DNA of 11,013 bases from Candidatus Kuenenia stuttgartensis (GCA_945872325.1 CAMBZY010000054.1:1-11013), one strand, 5' to 3'. Numbered from the stretch's first letter, positions 1 through 7,330 are shown. Translations and numbers: made by a program. The notes: generated by a model from the sequence alone, not told the origin.

Positions 1-138
1 GGCTAGATTCAAACACCCGATTAATTCTCTTCCGCGAACCGTGGGCTAGCGCCCGGCGGCTAGATTCAAACCAAGAAACCGCAGGCTATCGCCTCTTATC
101 TAGCCGGTCTTGGCGCTAGCCCCGATTAATTGGTTTTT
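1..138. repeat. CTAG-type intergenic repeat cluster A (partial arms)
   Basis: Degenerate copies of a CTAG-containing repeat arm also found at 7629-7719 and 9104-9409. A right-type arm (core GGGCTAGCGCC, ending GGCGGCTAG) lies at about 40-63. A weaker right-type arm (core GGCTATCGCC) lies at 77-103. A left-type arm starting CTAGCCGG with core GGCGCTAGCCCC lies at 100-124. The 14-mer GGCTAGATTCAAAC occurs at 1-14 and again at 58-71, so tails of the unit are directly repeated 57 bases apart, and the array probably continues left of the window. The cluster lies just beyond the stop codon of the minus-strand gene at 207-497. I see no ORF here. Function unknown. Confidence 0.75.
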
Positions 139-206
139 AAAAAAGGGAAGTTATTTTCGGCCTGATCCTTATGATTTGAGCAACGGCCATCCCCAAAAAA
201 TTCGGG

Positions 207-497
207 TCAATGTGCGATCTCTTCCACCCAGCCGTTTTGCTGGAGGAAGTGGTCCATTTTGAGGGCTTCGGTCAGGTTCGATTTTGGATGCCTTTGTTTG
301 GCAATCGAGATCGACTCTGGCAGTGTCAGTTCGTCCGACGAGTTTTCTTTGTTTCGTCCCAAGTTGCTTTGCAGAGCGACAAATAGAGCGATGGCGATCA
401 GGAATGTCAGCCATGGTCGAGAGAGAGCGTTCAGGATATCGGTTCGAAGCTGACCTCTGGTTGTCTGAATTTTCGAAGGGCGATTTTGGTTTTGCAT
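207..497 (-). CDS. Small single-helix membrane protein, hypothetical
   Basis: A 96-residue protein that I do not recognise. A polar, basic N-terminus (residues 1-28, with several Arg/Lys) precedes one hydrophobic segment at about residues 28-45 (PWLTFLIAIALFVAL). The tail of about 50 residues is charged and contains HPKSNLTEALKMDHFLQQNG. The positive-inside rule predicts a cytoplasmic N-terminus with the tail outside. The start is supported by a GGAG Shine-Dalgarno motif (plus-strand positions 507-510) nine bases before the ATG. It appears monocistronic: the next minus-strand gene upstream is far away, and repeat cluster A follows its stop. Overlapping plus-strand frames are less protein-like and lack this ribosome site. 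Confidence 0.6.
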   Translation of the reverse strand: MQNQNRPSKIQTTRGQLRTDILNALSRPWLTFLIAIALFVALQSNLGRNKENSSDELTLPESISIAKQRHPKSNLTEALKMDHFLQQNGWVEEIAH

Positions 498-551
498 GAT
501 TTATGACTCCACAATGCAGATGTATAATTGTTTGACTGATTCACAAAATGA

Positions 552-565
552 CCTTGAATTCAAGG
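552..565. promoter_or_regulatory. Perfect 14-bp palindrome upstream of the small membrane gene
   Basis: CCTTGAATTCAAGG is a perfect dyad centred about 60 bases upstream of the ATG at 497 (minus strand). A weak AT-rich -10-like element (TATACA on the minus strand, 521-526) lies between palindrome and gene. The position suits a dimeric regulator's operator, but this is inference from symmetry and location only. Confidence 0.3.
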
Positions 566-638
566 GCTTCATCATTCATAACGTGCGATCGAGAGCTTCC
601 CTGCAAACTCGTCACTGGTTTTTCAGGGTGACCGTTTT

Positions 639-731
639 ATGTTGACAGAATCCCATGTACAGGACATCTTTGAGGCTTTGCGATCCATATTCGGACGAAG
701 CGACTTCAGAGTTTTAGAAGCGATTGCATGA
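639..731 (+). CDS. Possible 30-codon micro-ORF
   Basis: An ATG at 639 preceded by AGGGTG (625-630) opens a 30-residue frame ending at TGA 729-731. It begins MLTESHVQDIFEALRSIFGR, with charged and hydrophobic residues alternating as in an amphipathic helix. It lies in the 270-base spacer between the minus-strand genes at 207-497 and 768-1718, and runs against both. It is too short to distinguish from chance without comparison to relatives, and could also be the remnant of a longer gene. No terminator was found for the gene ending at 768. Confidence 0.2.
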   Translation: MLTESHVQDIFEALRSIFGRSDFRVLEAIA

Positions 732-767
732 ACCTATATACGTAGCTCATCCTTGAATATTTATGGC

Positions 768-1718
768 TTAGCCGGAAATTCTTGAAATTTCTTCGCTCAC
801 GGCAAGATGGAGCAGTGGAATCATGATCTCGTGGTGACCTGTCAGACCGATTCCCTGGCTGCCGGGGCGCTGGAGGACATTTACAAGTCCGCGATACTGC
901 TGCTGAAAGTCGAGGTTGGCTGTGGTCATTCCGTCCATGCTGTAGCCGAGGTTACGCGCGATTGCAACGGCCTTGAGAAAGACCTCGGGCAGAACAACCG
1001 CGCTCCCAAGGTTCAGCCAGACTCCGTTCTCCAAACCTGCCACCAGTTGGCACAATCGGCGGAAGTCGGTCAGGGTGGAGGCTCCCAGATCAGCCCCTAC
1101 TAAATTAGGCGTCATATGGGTGATGTCTGTCCCGACGGCGACGTGGATTGTGATCGGAACGCCGGTTTCGTGGGCGGCCACAAGCACGCTGACATCACGC
1201 CCTGCACCAGCATTTTCTGAGGCGATTCTGGCCAGACTTTGGCCAAGGCCTTCACCACGTTTGTGGGCCTCTGCACAGGCCAGGGCAAAAAGTTCGGACG
1301 TTTCCTGAGCGAATCCAAAGGTTCCAGCATGAAGGCGCGGGCCGACGTCCTCGCTGGTGCGGCCGACCAGAGCCAGTTCGAGGTCGTGGATGGAGGCGGC
1401 CCCGTTCAGGGCCAGGCCCTGGATCACTCCCTTGCGCATCCAGTCTGCAAGATAAGGCCCACAGCCGGTTTTGATCACATGTCCGCCCGCTGCGGCGATG
1501 ATCCGGTGACCTTCTTTATGAGCCTTGGCGATGGTCGTGATCAGGGCACGTAAGTTCTTGCCTCCAAGCTGGTTGGGCAGGGTGGCGAGAAAGTCGGCGA
1601 AACTGGCGCCGGCGGGTGCCAATTGGCCCATCTGGGCCAGGTCCACTTTGCTGGGCCGGGTGGCCAGAGGTTCGTATGTGAGGGCGGACCAATCGAGTTC
1701 AGGCTTGATTTCGTTCAT
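768..1718 (-). CDS. Conserved protein of uncertain function, tentatively deoxyhypusine-synthase-like
   Basis: A 316-residue soluble protein with no signal peptide or membrane segment. Conserved-looking blocks are GGHVIKTG (78-85), NGAASIHDLELA (105-116), TSEDV (121-125), GVPITIHVAVGTDITHMTP (186-204), NLGSAVVLPEVFLKA (236-250) and GHHEIMIPLL (294-303). From memory these match a bacterial family usually left as hypothetical and sometimes linked to the NAD-binding deoxyhypusine synthase fold, because of the Gly-rich strand-turn motifs and the 'NGAxxxHDxE' block. I cannot confirm that, and bacteria generally lack the eIF5A substrate, so the reaction is unknown. The start is supported by AAGGA nine bases upstream. 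The gene begins 41 bases after the lpxK stop, so the two are probably cotranscribed. Confidence 0.8.
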   Translation of the reverse strand: MNEIKPELDWSALTYEPLATRPSKVDLAQMGQLAPAGASFADFLATLPNQLGGKNLRALITTIAKAHKEGHRIIAAAGGHVIKTGCGPYLADWMRKGVIQGLALNGAASIHDLELALVGRTSEDVGPRLHAGTFGFAQETSELFALACAEAHKRGEGLGQSLARIASENAGAGRDVSVLVAAHETGVPITIHVAVGTDITHMTPNLVGADLGASTLTDFRRLCQLVAGLENGVWLNLGSAVVLPEVFLKAVAIARNLGYSMDGMTTANLDFQQQYRGLVNVLQRPGSQGIGLTGHHEIMIPLLHLAVSEEISRISG

Positions 1719-1759
1719 GGGTGGAAGTCCTTTTCCTCAGATGTTTTATCAGTGATCGT

Positions 1760-2836
1760 TCATGATTCAGAGGCGGACATGACTTGATCGAGAGCCTTCA
1801 ATAGTTCGGACTCTCCATGAACAATTTCAAGGCCGATGCGGATAGCTCCGAGCGGTTTTCCGCCGAGATGTTCTACGGGTAACTTCACCAAATCCTTCTG
1901 ACTGGTCAAGGCCAAGTCGGCTCCGCTGGTAGAGACCCAGCGCGAGATGCTGGCCAGATCGGCTTCCGAATATCGGTGATGGTCGGGAAAACTTTGCTCG
2001 GCAATCACTTTGGCGCCGAGGTTTTCTACTGTCTGGAGGAACGCGTCGGGGTTGCCCAGGCCGCTGAAGATGGCGACGGATTTCCCTTTCAAATCGCTCA
2101 AAGCCATTTCCGAACCATCAGCCATGATCAAATCGACTGGTTTATGAACGGATTCGACCCACGGTTTGGATGATCCCGCGAGACGGGCGACTTTGGTACG
2201 GATGGCCGTTCGGGCTTGATCGCTGACCATGTCGGAGCGGGTCAGGAGGATCAGATCAGAGCGTCGGAGAGCTTGTTTCAAAGGCTCTCGCAGAAGTCCA
2301 CGGGGCAGGACCCAGCCGAAGCCGAACGGATTTGTGGAGTCGATCAGAACGATGTCGAGGCTGCGGGCCAGTCGGCGATGTTGAAGGCCGTCGTCGAGGA
2401 TCAGGACTTCGGAGAGGAGTTCGTCCACGGCCACCTGGGCCAGTGCAGATCGGTCAGGGCCTTGCAGGTGTGGAACATCGGGCATGTTTTGATAGAGCAG
2501 GAGCCCTTCATCGTTCATCCCACCATCTTCGCCGGAGCCATAGCCGCGACTGAGGATGGAGACCATGCGTCCCTGATCTCGAAAATGGCGGGCCACATAT
2601 TCCACCATGGGGGTTTTGCCGGTCCCGCCGGTGGTGGCATTTCCGATGGAAATCACGGGCACATCGGCTGTTATGGATTCTTTGATACCCCAGTCATAGG
2701 CTTTGTTGCGTAGGCTGGTGGCGATTGCATAACCGCAGGATGCGAGGGCGAGAATGGATCTGCCCATAAATGCAAACGGACCGCGGGAGCGGCCAGAGAT
2801 CAGGTTGAAATAGGTTTTAACGTTAAGGCGTGACAT
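1760..2836 (-). CDS. lpxK: Tetraacyldisaccharide 4'-kinase (lipid A biosynthesis)
   Basis: LpxK phosphorylates the 4' position of the tetraacylated disaccharide-1-phosphate to give lipid IVA, on the cytoplasmic face of the inner membrane. The 358-residue length fits the family. The N-terminal hydrophobic stretch (about 20-40) is the usual membrane-associated helix. The P-loop is IGNATTGGTGKTP (64-76), followed by LSRGYG (95-100), the family block DDGLQHRRL (148-156), LPRGLLREP (177-185) and FPDHHRY (283-289). No key residue is obviously missing. The start at 2836 is kept because the following residues (FNLISGRSRG) look like the usual family N-terminus, yet no Shine-Dalgarno motif precedes it. 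A hairpin with a U-tract lies directly upstream, and the 316-residue conserved gene follows after 41 bases. Confidence 0.95.
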   Translation of the reverse strand: MSRLNVKTYFNLISGRSRGPFAFMGRSILALASCGYAIATSLRNKAYDWGIKESITADVPVISIGNATTGGTGKTPMVEYVARHFRDQGRMVSILSRGYGSGEDGGMNDEGLLLYQNMPDVPHLQGPDRSALAQVAVDELLSEVLILDDGLQHRRLARSLDIVLIDSTNPFGFGWVLPRGLLREPLKQALRRSDLILLTRSDMVSDQARTAIRTKVARLAGSSKPWVESVHKPVDLIMADGSEMALSDLKGKSVAIFSGLGNPDAFLQTVENLGAKVIAEQSFPDHHRYSEADLASISRWVSTSGADLALTSQKDLVKLPVEHLGGKPLGAIRIGLEIVHGESELLKALDQVMSASES

Positions 2837-2851
2837 GATTTGAGGGTGACC

Positions 2852-2897
2852 AAAAAAACAGGCCTGGCTCTCTGACTGATGAGGAGAGAGCCTGGCC
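2852..2897 (-). terminator. Rho-independent terminator after isocitrate dehydrogenase, abutting lpxK
   Basis: On the minus strand, GGCCAGGCTCTCT (plus 2885-2897) pairs with AGAGAGCCAGGCC (plus 2861-2873): 13 bp with one mismatch and an 11-base loop. It is followed by TG and seven T residues (plus 2852-2858). This is a textbook intrinsic terminator 45 bases beyond the dehydrogenase stop. Its U-tract ends only 15 bases before the lpxK ATG, so it could also act as an attenuator or partial read-through point. Confidence 0.85.
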
Positions 2898-2941
2898 GTT
2901 AGTTTCCTAAGAATCAGGAGTCAATGCAAGTTGGCTGAGAA

Positions 2942-4027
2942 TCAGCCCATGGCTTTGATAATGGCCTGAGCCATTTCGCGGGTCCCGACAGCGGTTGGGT
3001 CGTCGCGGTGAGGCTTCATGTCGTAGGTCACGTTTTTGCCTTCAGCGATCACGTCGGCCACGGCTTTGTTGAGCCTTTCAGCGGCTTCGGCTTCGCCGAG
3101 GTATTCGAGCATGAGGACGCCGGAGAGGATCAGGGCGGTTGGGTTCAACTTCCACTGGCCCTTGTATTTAGGGGCCGATCCGTGAGTGGCCTCAAAGACT
3201 GCGCCTTTTTCGCCGATGTTGGCACCAGGTGCAACGCCGAGTCCGCCGATGAGACCAGCGCAGAGGTCGCTGATGATATCGCCGTAGAGGTTTGGCAGGA
3301 CCATGACGTCGTAAAGCTCAGGCTTTTGAACGAGTTGCATGCACATGTTGTCGACAATACGGTCTTCGAATTCGATGTCCGTATAATCTTTGGCGACGGT
3401 GCGGGCAACGTCGAGGAAGAGGCCGTCGGAGAACTTCAGGATGTTGGCTTTGTGAACGGCTGTGACCTTCTTGCGGCCGTGCTTGCGGGCGTATTCGAAG
3501 GCATATTTCACAATCCGCTCACTGCCTGTGACCGAGATTGGCTTGATGGAGATGCCTGAATCCGGGCGAATGGCTTTGCCGTTGAGGCGCTTGATATCGG
3601 CGATCAGTTCGGCTGTTTCAGGCTTGCCTTTTTCGAATTCGATACCGGTGTAGAGGTCTTCAGTGTTCTCGCGAACGATGACCAGATCGATTTTGGTTTG
3701 ATCAAAGTAAGTACGAACACCCTTGTACTGCTTGCAGGGGCGAACGCAGGCGTAGAGGTCGAGAGCCTGACGGAGGTAAACGTTTACGCTTCGGAAGCCG
3801 GTTCCCACAGGCGTGGTGATCGGGGCTTTGAGTGCGACTCCGGTGCGTTTGATGGATTCAATAACGCTGTCAGGAACGGGTGTGCCCAGTCGGGCCATAA
3901 CGTCCACGCCGGCTTCTTGAACGTCCCAGTCAATTTTCACGCCGGTGGCGTCGATGCACATGCGGGTGGCTTCAGCCAGTTCAGGACCAACGCCGTCGCC
4001 GGGGATCAGTGTGACTTGATGTGCCAT
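2942..4027 (-). CDS. icd: Isocitrate dehydrogenase, probably NADP-dependent
   Basis: This enzyme oxidatively decarboxylates isocitrate to 2-oxoglutarate in the TCA cycle. The 361-residue protein is a short-type member of the isocitrate/isopropylmalate dehydrogenase family. It has LIPGDGVGPE near the N-terminus and the isocitrate-binding block S80-V-N82-x3-R86 with R96, rather than the leucine-rich block of isopropylmalate dehydrogenase. Other expected sites are R119, Y126, K193 in VHKANI, and the metal-binding Asp candidates D226, D250 and D254 (YGDIISDL). The cofactor loop reads THGSAPKYKGQ (281-291). In E. coli Icd the Lys-Tyr pair at this place selects NADP, while NAD enzymes carry Asp-Ile, so NADP is inferred. 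The start follows a weak AGAGA element. A strong terminator closes the gene. Homoisocitrate or another beta-hydroxyacid substrate is less likely but not excluded. Confidence 0.9.
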   Translation of the reverse strand: MAHQVTLIPGDGVGPELAEATRMCIDATGVKIDWDVQEAGVDVMARLGTPVPDSVIESIKRTGVALKAPITTPVGTGFRSVNVYLRQALDLYACVRPCKQYKGVRTYFDQTKIDLVIVRENTEDLYTGIEFEKGKPETAELIADIKRLNGKAIRPDSGISIKPISVTGSERIVKYAFEYARKHGRKKVTAVHKANILKFSDGLFLDVARTVAKDYTDIEFEDRIVDNMCMQLVQKPELYDVMVLPNLYGDIISDLCAGLIGGLGVAPGANIGEKGAVFEATHGSAPKYKGQWKLNPTALILSGVLMLEYLGEAEAAERLNKAVADVIAEGKNVTYDMKPHRDDPTAVGTREMAQAIIKAMG

Positions 4028-4397
4028 GGGGCTCGTGTCTCTAAGGGGGGTGGCTTGGTGTATGTCTACTCAAACAAAGCAGATAGACCCGTGGCAACCC
4101 AGTTTCAGGAATGTCTGGTGTGACCCTTGGCGATTGCTGGATGAGGCGATCGGGTTCAGGGTTTTACGACCACTTGACAAATCAGATATCGCCAAACGCT
4201 GGTCGGAAGTATTGAGATTAAGATGACGCAGGCTTGGCGTCAAGCGAATCACCTGCGAACCTTTGGATATTTTTCACCAGGAATCGCTAAAATCATGTCG
4301 ATTCCTGTGACTGTGGCGTGGATAATGGTTGAAACGACATGGGCAGGAATTCACCAGACCGGCCTGGGCACCGAAATTCAAGAGGGTCTATGAGCTT
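4028..4397. other. Divergent intergenic region between icd and the DUF962 gene
   Basis: These 370 bases must hold the outward promoters for icd (minus) and the DUF962 gene (plus). I found no convincing -35/-10 pair for either. TTGACA at 4174-4179 lacks a -10 hexamer at the right distance. A small hairpin, GACGC/GCGTC, occurs near 4223-4239. The short frames here in both directions have no protein-like composition and no ribosome site. No RNA gene was recognised. Confidence 0.5.
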
Positions 4398-4703
4398 ATG
4401 ATTTGTCCACCACTGCCACGTGCTCCGCTGGTCGACGACTGGATGGATCGTCACAAGAACAAGATCAGCTTTGCCCTGCACATTCTTGGGATTCCGCCCA
4501 CGATCGTGGGGGTTCTGTTGATCCCGATCTATCTGGGGCTGATGTCGATCCCGATCTTTTTGGTCGCTTTGGCGGCATTTACAGGCGGATATGCCCTGCA
4601 ATTTGCGGGTCACTGGGTGGACGGGACGGAGTCTGGAGAGATGCGCTGGATGAAAAAGCAGTGGGCAAAGTTGGTGAAGTCGAAGAATCTCGAAAAAAAA
4701 TAA
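4398..4703 (+). CDS. Mpo1-like / DUF962 family small membrane protein
   Basis: A 101-residue membrane protein. It has a short soluble N-terminus, then the family signature HKNKISFALHILGIPP (19-34), two hydrophobic stretches (about 28-47 and 50-70), then GYALQFAGHWVDG (64-76), and a Lys-rich C-terminus. The His residues at 19, 28 and 72 match positions conserved in the family. In yeast Mpo1, a relative, an iron-dependent dioxygenase reaction takes part in alpha-oxidation of 2-hydroxy fatty acids; whether this bacterial protein does so is unproven. The ATG at 4398 is preferred because AGAGGG (4381-4386) lies 11 bases upstream. An in-frame ATG at 4329 would add 23 residues with no family resemblance. 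It is followed immediately by the tolC-like promoter. Confidence 0.8.
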   Translation: MICPPLPRAPLVDDWMDRHKNKISFALHILGIPPTIVGVLLIPIYLGLMSIPIFLVALAAFTGGYALQFAGHWVDGTESGEMRWMKKQWAKLVKSKNLEKK

Positions 4704-4713
4704 GAAATTGGGC

Positions 4714-4741
4714 TTGGCAGGTTTTCGGGGTCTGCTAATAT
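4714..4741 (+). promoter_or_regulatory. Sigma-70-type extended -10 promoter for the TolC-family gene
   Basis: TTGGCA (4714-4719), a 16-base spacer, then TAATAT (4736-4741), preceded by TG one base before the hexamer (an extended -10, TGCTAATAT). Transcription would begin near 4748. The -35 starts 11 bases after the DUF962 stop. A 7-bp inverted repeat (GGCTTGG 4711-4717 and CCAAGCC 4747-4753) brackets the promoter and could be an operator. Confidence 0.65.
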
Positions 4742-4747
4742 TCGGCC

Positions 4748-5034
4748 CAAGCCTATGGAGTCGCTGGACAGTTTCTCAGGTATTTCCTGTACTTGAGAAT
4801 AGGTTCGAGCCCGCCGGTTGCCTGAGTCAGGCGATGGTGAGTGAGAGCTGAGAAAGGTCCGGCATCCTGACGATGGCTCTTGCGTTTTGTCGGACGAGCA
4901 ATTGTCAGGGTGTTTGTCGGAAGGACCTGACGAACACGGAGCTCGCCCCGGGTTGGTTGTCCGCGTTTCCAATTGGTGGAACGGGCGATTCTCTCGACGG
5001 CGTGACTGCCAAGCCAATCAAGGATGATTCGGCC
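4748..5034 (+). promoter_or_regulatory. Long 5' leader of the TolC-family gene
   Basis: If transcription starts near 4748, the mRNA has about 285 untranslated bases. The leader holds short potential hairpins, including GCCTG/CAGGC at 4820-4832 and GTCAGG/CCTGAC pairing 4904-4909 with 4926-4931. AAGGA at 5020-5024, ten bases before the ATG at 5035, is the likely ribosome site. An in-frame ATG at 4873 would extend the protein by 54 residues, but it would bury the signal peptide and lacks a good ribosome site. I recognise no riboswitch family. Confidence 0.4.
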
Positions 5035-7299
5035 ATGCCTTGGAAATATAACCGTAAGCGACTGTTCCCAACCGCCTGTGTTCTGATGGGTCTCATCGGA
5101 ACCACTGGTTGTCAACGGATCCCTTATATCGATCAATCACGAGCAGTACCGCAGGACAACGTGGGGGTTCTTCCATCCGAAGACCAACAGGTTCGCCAGG
5201 CGGCGTTTCTGGACCAGGCGTCCAGTTCGTTACCCACTCCATTGCCTCAGTTGTCTCCACCTCGGACGACAGATCAACCTGAGGCTGACGAGATCTGGGA
5301 AATGACCCTCGAACAGGCCATTCAAATTGGTTTGGAAAATAGTGAAGTGGTTCGGGTGATTTCGCTCGGTGCCCAGGGGATCCCAATCGGTGGATTCGAA
5401 CCGAGCCCACTCAACACAGGTGCCGGTGGTGGTGCGGCCAGTGCCCTTGGTGCTGGTGCCCTCTCGACCGTGTACGACCCGGCCATTCAAGAAACACAAA
5501 TTGCTCAGGCCTTATCCGCCTTCGACACGACGTTTACCACGTCGTTGTTCTGGGGCAAGAACGTTCAGCCTTATAATAACTCCATCTCGGCAGGCTTCTT
5601 CTCATCGGCCAACAAAGTGCCGATTATCTTTAATCAGAAGAACAACCAGTTCCAGATCGGGCTTCAGAAGCGAACGGCCACCGGTGCCACACTCAACGTG
5701 GCCCACAATATCAACATGGCTTATTCCAATAGCCCGCAGAACGTTTATCCGTCTGCTTACACGACCAACATGCAGTTCAAGATCAGCCAGCCCCTCCTGG
5801 GTGGCAACGATCAAACTGGTCCGAGCGGTCTGGAGGCCAACCGGGCTCCAGTCGTAATCGCCCGTGTGAATGCCGATGCTGCCGTATGGCGGTTCAAGGC
5901 GGACATCATGGCCATGGTTCGTTCCATTGAGCAGCAATACTGGGCCCTGTCCCAGCAACAGGTGCAGCTCTGGAGCCGTGAGACAGCCATTGGTCTGGGT
6001 GAGCAGATCGTTCGCAAGGAACAATCGGAACTCGAAGTGGGTCGGGCCAAGCCTTCCGACGTGGCCGAAGCCGAGCAACGCCTTGAAGGCTTTCGCCTGC
6101 AACTGATCTCAGCCACGGCTGACGTGATCACCACTGAGCGTCAGCTTCGGAACATCCTGGGATTGCCTCCAACCGATAATCGCCGAATCATTCCTGTGAC
6201 GGCACCGACTGAAGCACGCATGGAGCCTGATTGGGATCTGAGCCTGGCACAGATGATCGCGTTTCAGCCTGATATCGTGACCCAACAGCTTCAAGTTCGC
6301 CTTTCGGAACTCCAACTGCTGGTCGCCCGGAACCGACTTCTTCCATCCTTGAATTTTGATGCTCTTTATCAACTCAATGGTTATGGCGACAACATCGACT
6401 CCGCGGAATCGATCATGACAGGCGGAACCTTGAGAGCGATCGACCCCTTGAATGCGGCCTTGCAACAGCAGGCCGGCTTACAGGTTCAGCCTGGAAATTA
6501 CTCAAACTTCCAGACCTGGCAGATGGGTCTGACGTTTACAGCACCGCTTGGCTTCCGGGGCCCACTGGCCAACGTGAAAGCTTCTCAGTATATTCTGTTA
6601 CGTCAAAGGGCTTATCTGCAGCAGATTGTTCACCAGCAGACGCACTCTCTTTCCCGCTTCTTCCTCGAAGTGGACGCCAACTTCAAGCTCTTCAAGACCG
6701 CTGGCCGCAACCGAATGGCTGCCACCCAGCGTCTGGAAGCCCAGAGGGCGGAATGGGAAGTGGGCCGACTGCCGATCGACCGATACTTGGAAGCTGTAGC
6801 CGAATGGGCGAACGCTGTGGCTCAGGAAGCTCAGTACAAGACCAGCTACAACACTTCGATCGCTGCGATGGAAGAAGCCAAGGGCACCCTTCTGGCATAC
6901 AACAATGTGGCCGTCGAAGAAGGTCCTCAGCCAGCCAAGGCTTATCTACAGGCCCGAGATCTGATGAATGCCCATGGACGAATTCCGATGGGCGGCTCAG
7001 GCTCAGCCAATCCAACCATTCCATCTGGCAACTCGATGCCTGATCCAGTTCAGCCTGTCCAGATTCCTGGTGCACCACCAAGGTCGGCCCTGCCACCATT
7101 CCCAGCACCTGTGGGTGGGGTCGGCGAACCTCCGACGCCTATTCCTCCGGCCGTTCCAGCAGGCGAGCCAGATTATCTTTCCAAAACCGGTGGATCAACA
7201 AACCCGATTGAACGGATGAAGGCACGGGATTTATCGATCCAGCCAGCCTCCGCATCCGGTTTGTCAGACCTCCCATCAAACCTCCCACCACTGCCTTAA
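5035..7299 (+). CDS. TolC-family outer-membrane efflux lipoprotein
   Basis: A 754-residue trimeric outer-membrane channel of the TolC/OEP family, the exit duct for tripartite efflux or type I export. From the chosen start it has a basic n-region (KYNRKR), a hydrophobic core and an imperfect lipobox ending GTTGC with the candidate lipidated Cys at 26. The first OEP repeat opens at MTLEQAIQIGLENS (90-103) and contains a Gly/Ala-rich insert and a beta-rich stretch (about 110-285). Its long coiled helices run at about 295-395 (EQQYWAL, EVGRAKPSDVAEAEQRL, LRNILGLPP). The second repeat runs about 401-630 (DLSLAQMIAFQPDIVTQQLQ, then EWEVGRLPIDRYLEAVAEW). The last 110 residues (from about 645) are Pro/Gly-rich and probably disordered, which is unusual for TolC. 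No adaptor or pump gene adjoins it, so its partner is unknown. Confidence 0.92.
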   Translation: MPWKYNRKRLFPTACVLMGLIGTTGCQRIPYIDQSRAVPQDNVGVLPSEDQQVRQAAFLDQASSSLPTPLPQLSPPRTTDQPEADEIWEMTLEQAIQIGLENSEVVRVISLGAQGIPIGGFEPSPLNTGAGGGAASALGAGALSTVYDPAIQETQIAQALSAFDTTFTTSLFWGKNVQPYNNSISAGFFSSANKVPIIFNQKNNQFQIGLQKRTATGATLNVAHNINMAYSNSPQNVYPSAYTTNMQFKISQPLLGGNDQTGPSGLEANRAPVVIARVNADAAVWRFKADIMAMVRSIEQQYWALSQQQVQLWSRETAIGLGEQIVRKEQSELEVGRAKPSDVAEAEQRLEGFRLQLISATADVITTERQLRNILGLPPTDNRRIIPVTAPTEARMEPDWDLSLAQMIAFQPDIVTQQLQVRLSELQLLVARNRLLPSLNFDALYQLNGYGDNIDSAESIMTGGTLRAIDPLNAALQQQAGLQVQPGNYSNFQTWQMGLTFTAPLGFRGPLANVKASQYILLRQRAYLQQIVHQQTHSLSRFFLEVDANFKLFKTAGRNRMAATQRLEAQRAEWEVGRLPIDRYLEAVAEWANAVAQEAQYKTSYNTSIAAMEEAKGTLLAYNNVAVEEGPQPAKAYLQARDLMNAHGRIPMGGSGSANPTIPSGNSMPDPVQPVQIPGAPPRSALPPFPAPVGGVGEPPTPIPPAVPAGEPDYLSKTGGSTNPIERMKARDLSIQPASASGLSDLPSNLPPLP

Positions 7300-7330
7300 T
7301 CGTAAGTGCTGGAAATATTTGAGACCATCA

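Noticed and set aside
642..647. TTGACA as a promoter -35
   Set aside because: The sequence about 17 bases downstream (CATCTT) is a poor -10 and no credible gene follows on the plus strand.
2216..2713. 165-residue plus-strand ORF
   Set aside because: It lies wholly antisense to lpxK, whose motifs are unmistakable; the plus-strand translation has no family features or ribosome site.
3008..3559. 183-residue plus-strand ORF
   Set aside because: It is antisense to isocitrate dehydrogenase and reflects that gene's codon bias.
4174..4179. TTGACA as a promoter -35
   Set aside because: No acceptable -10 hexamer follows at 16-18 bases.
4873..5034. N-terminal extension of the TolC-family protein from ATG 4873
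   Set aside because: It would place 54 polar, Cys-containing residues before a clear signal peptide; AAGGA before ATG 5035 supports the later start.
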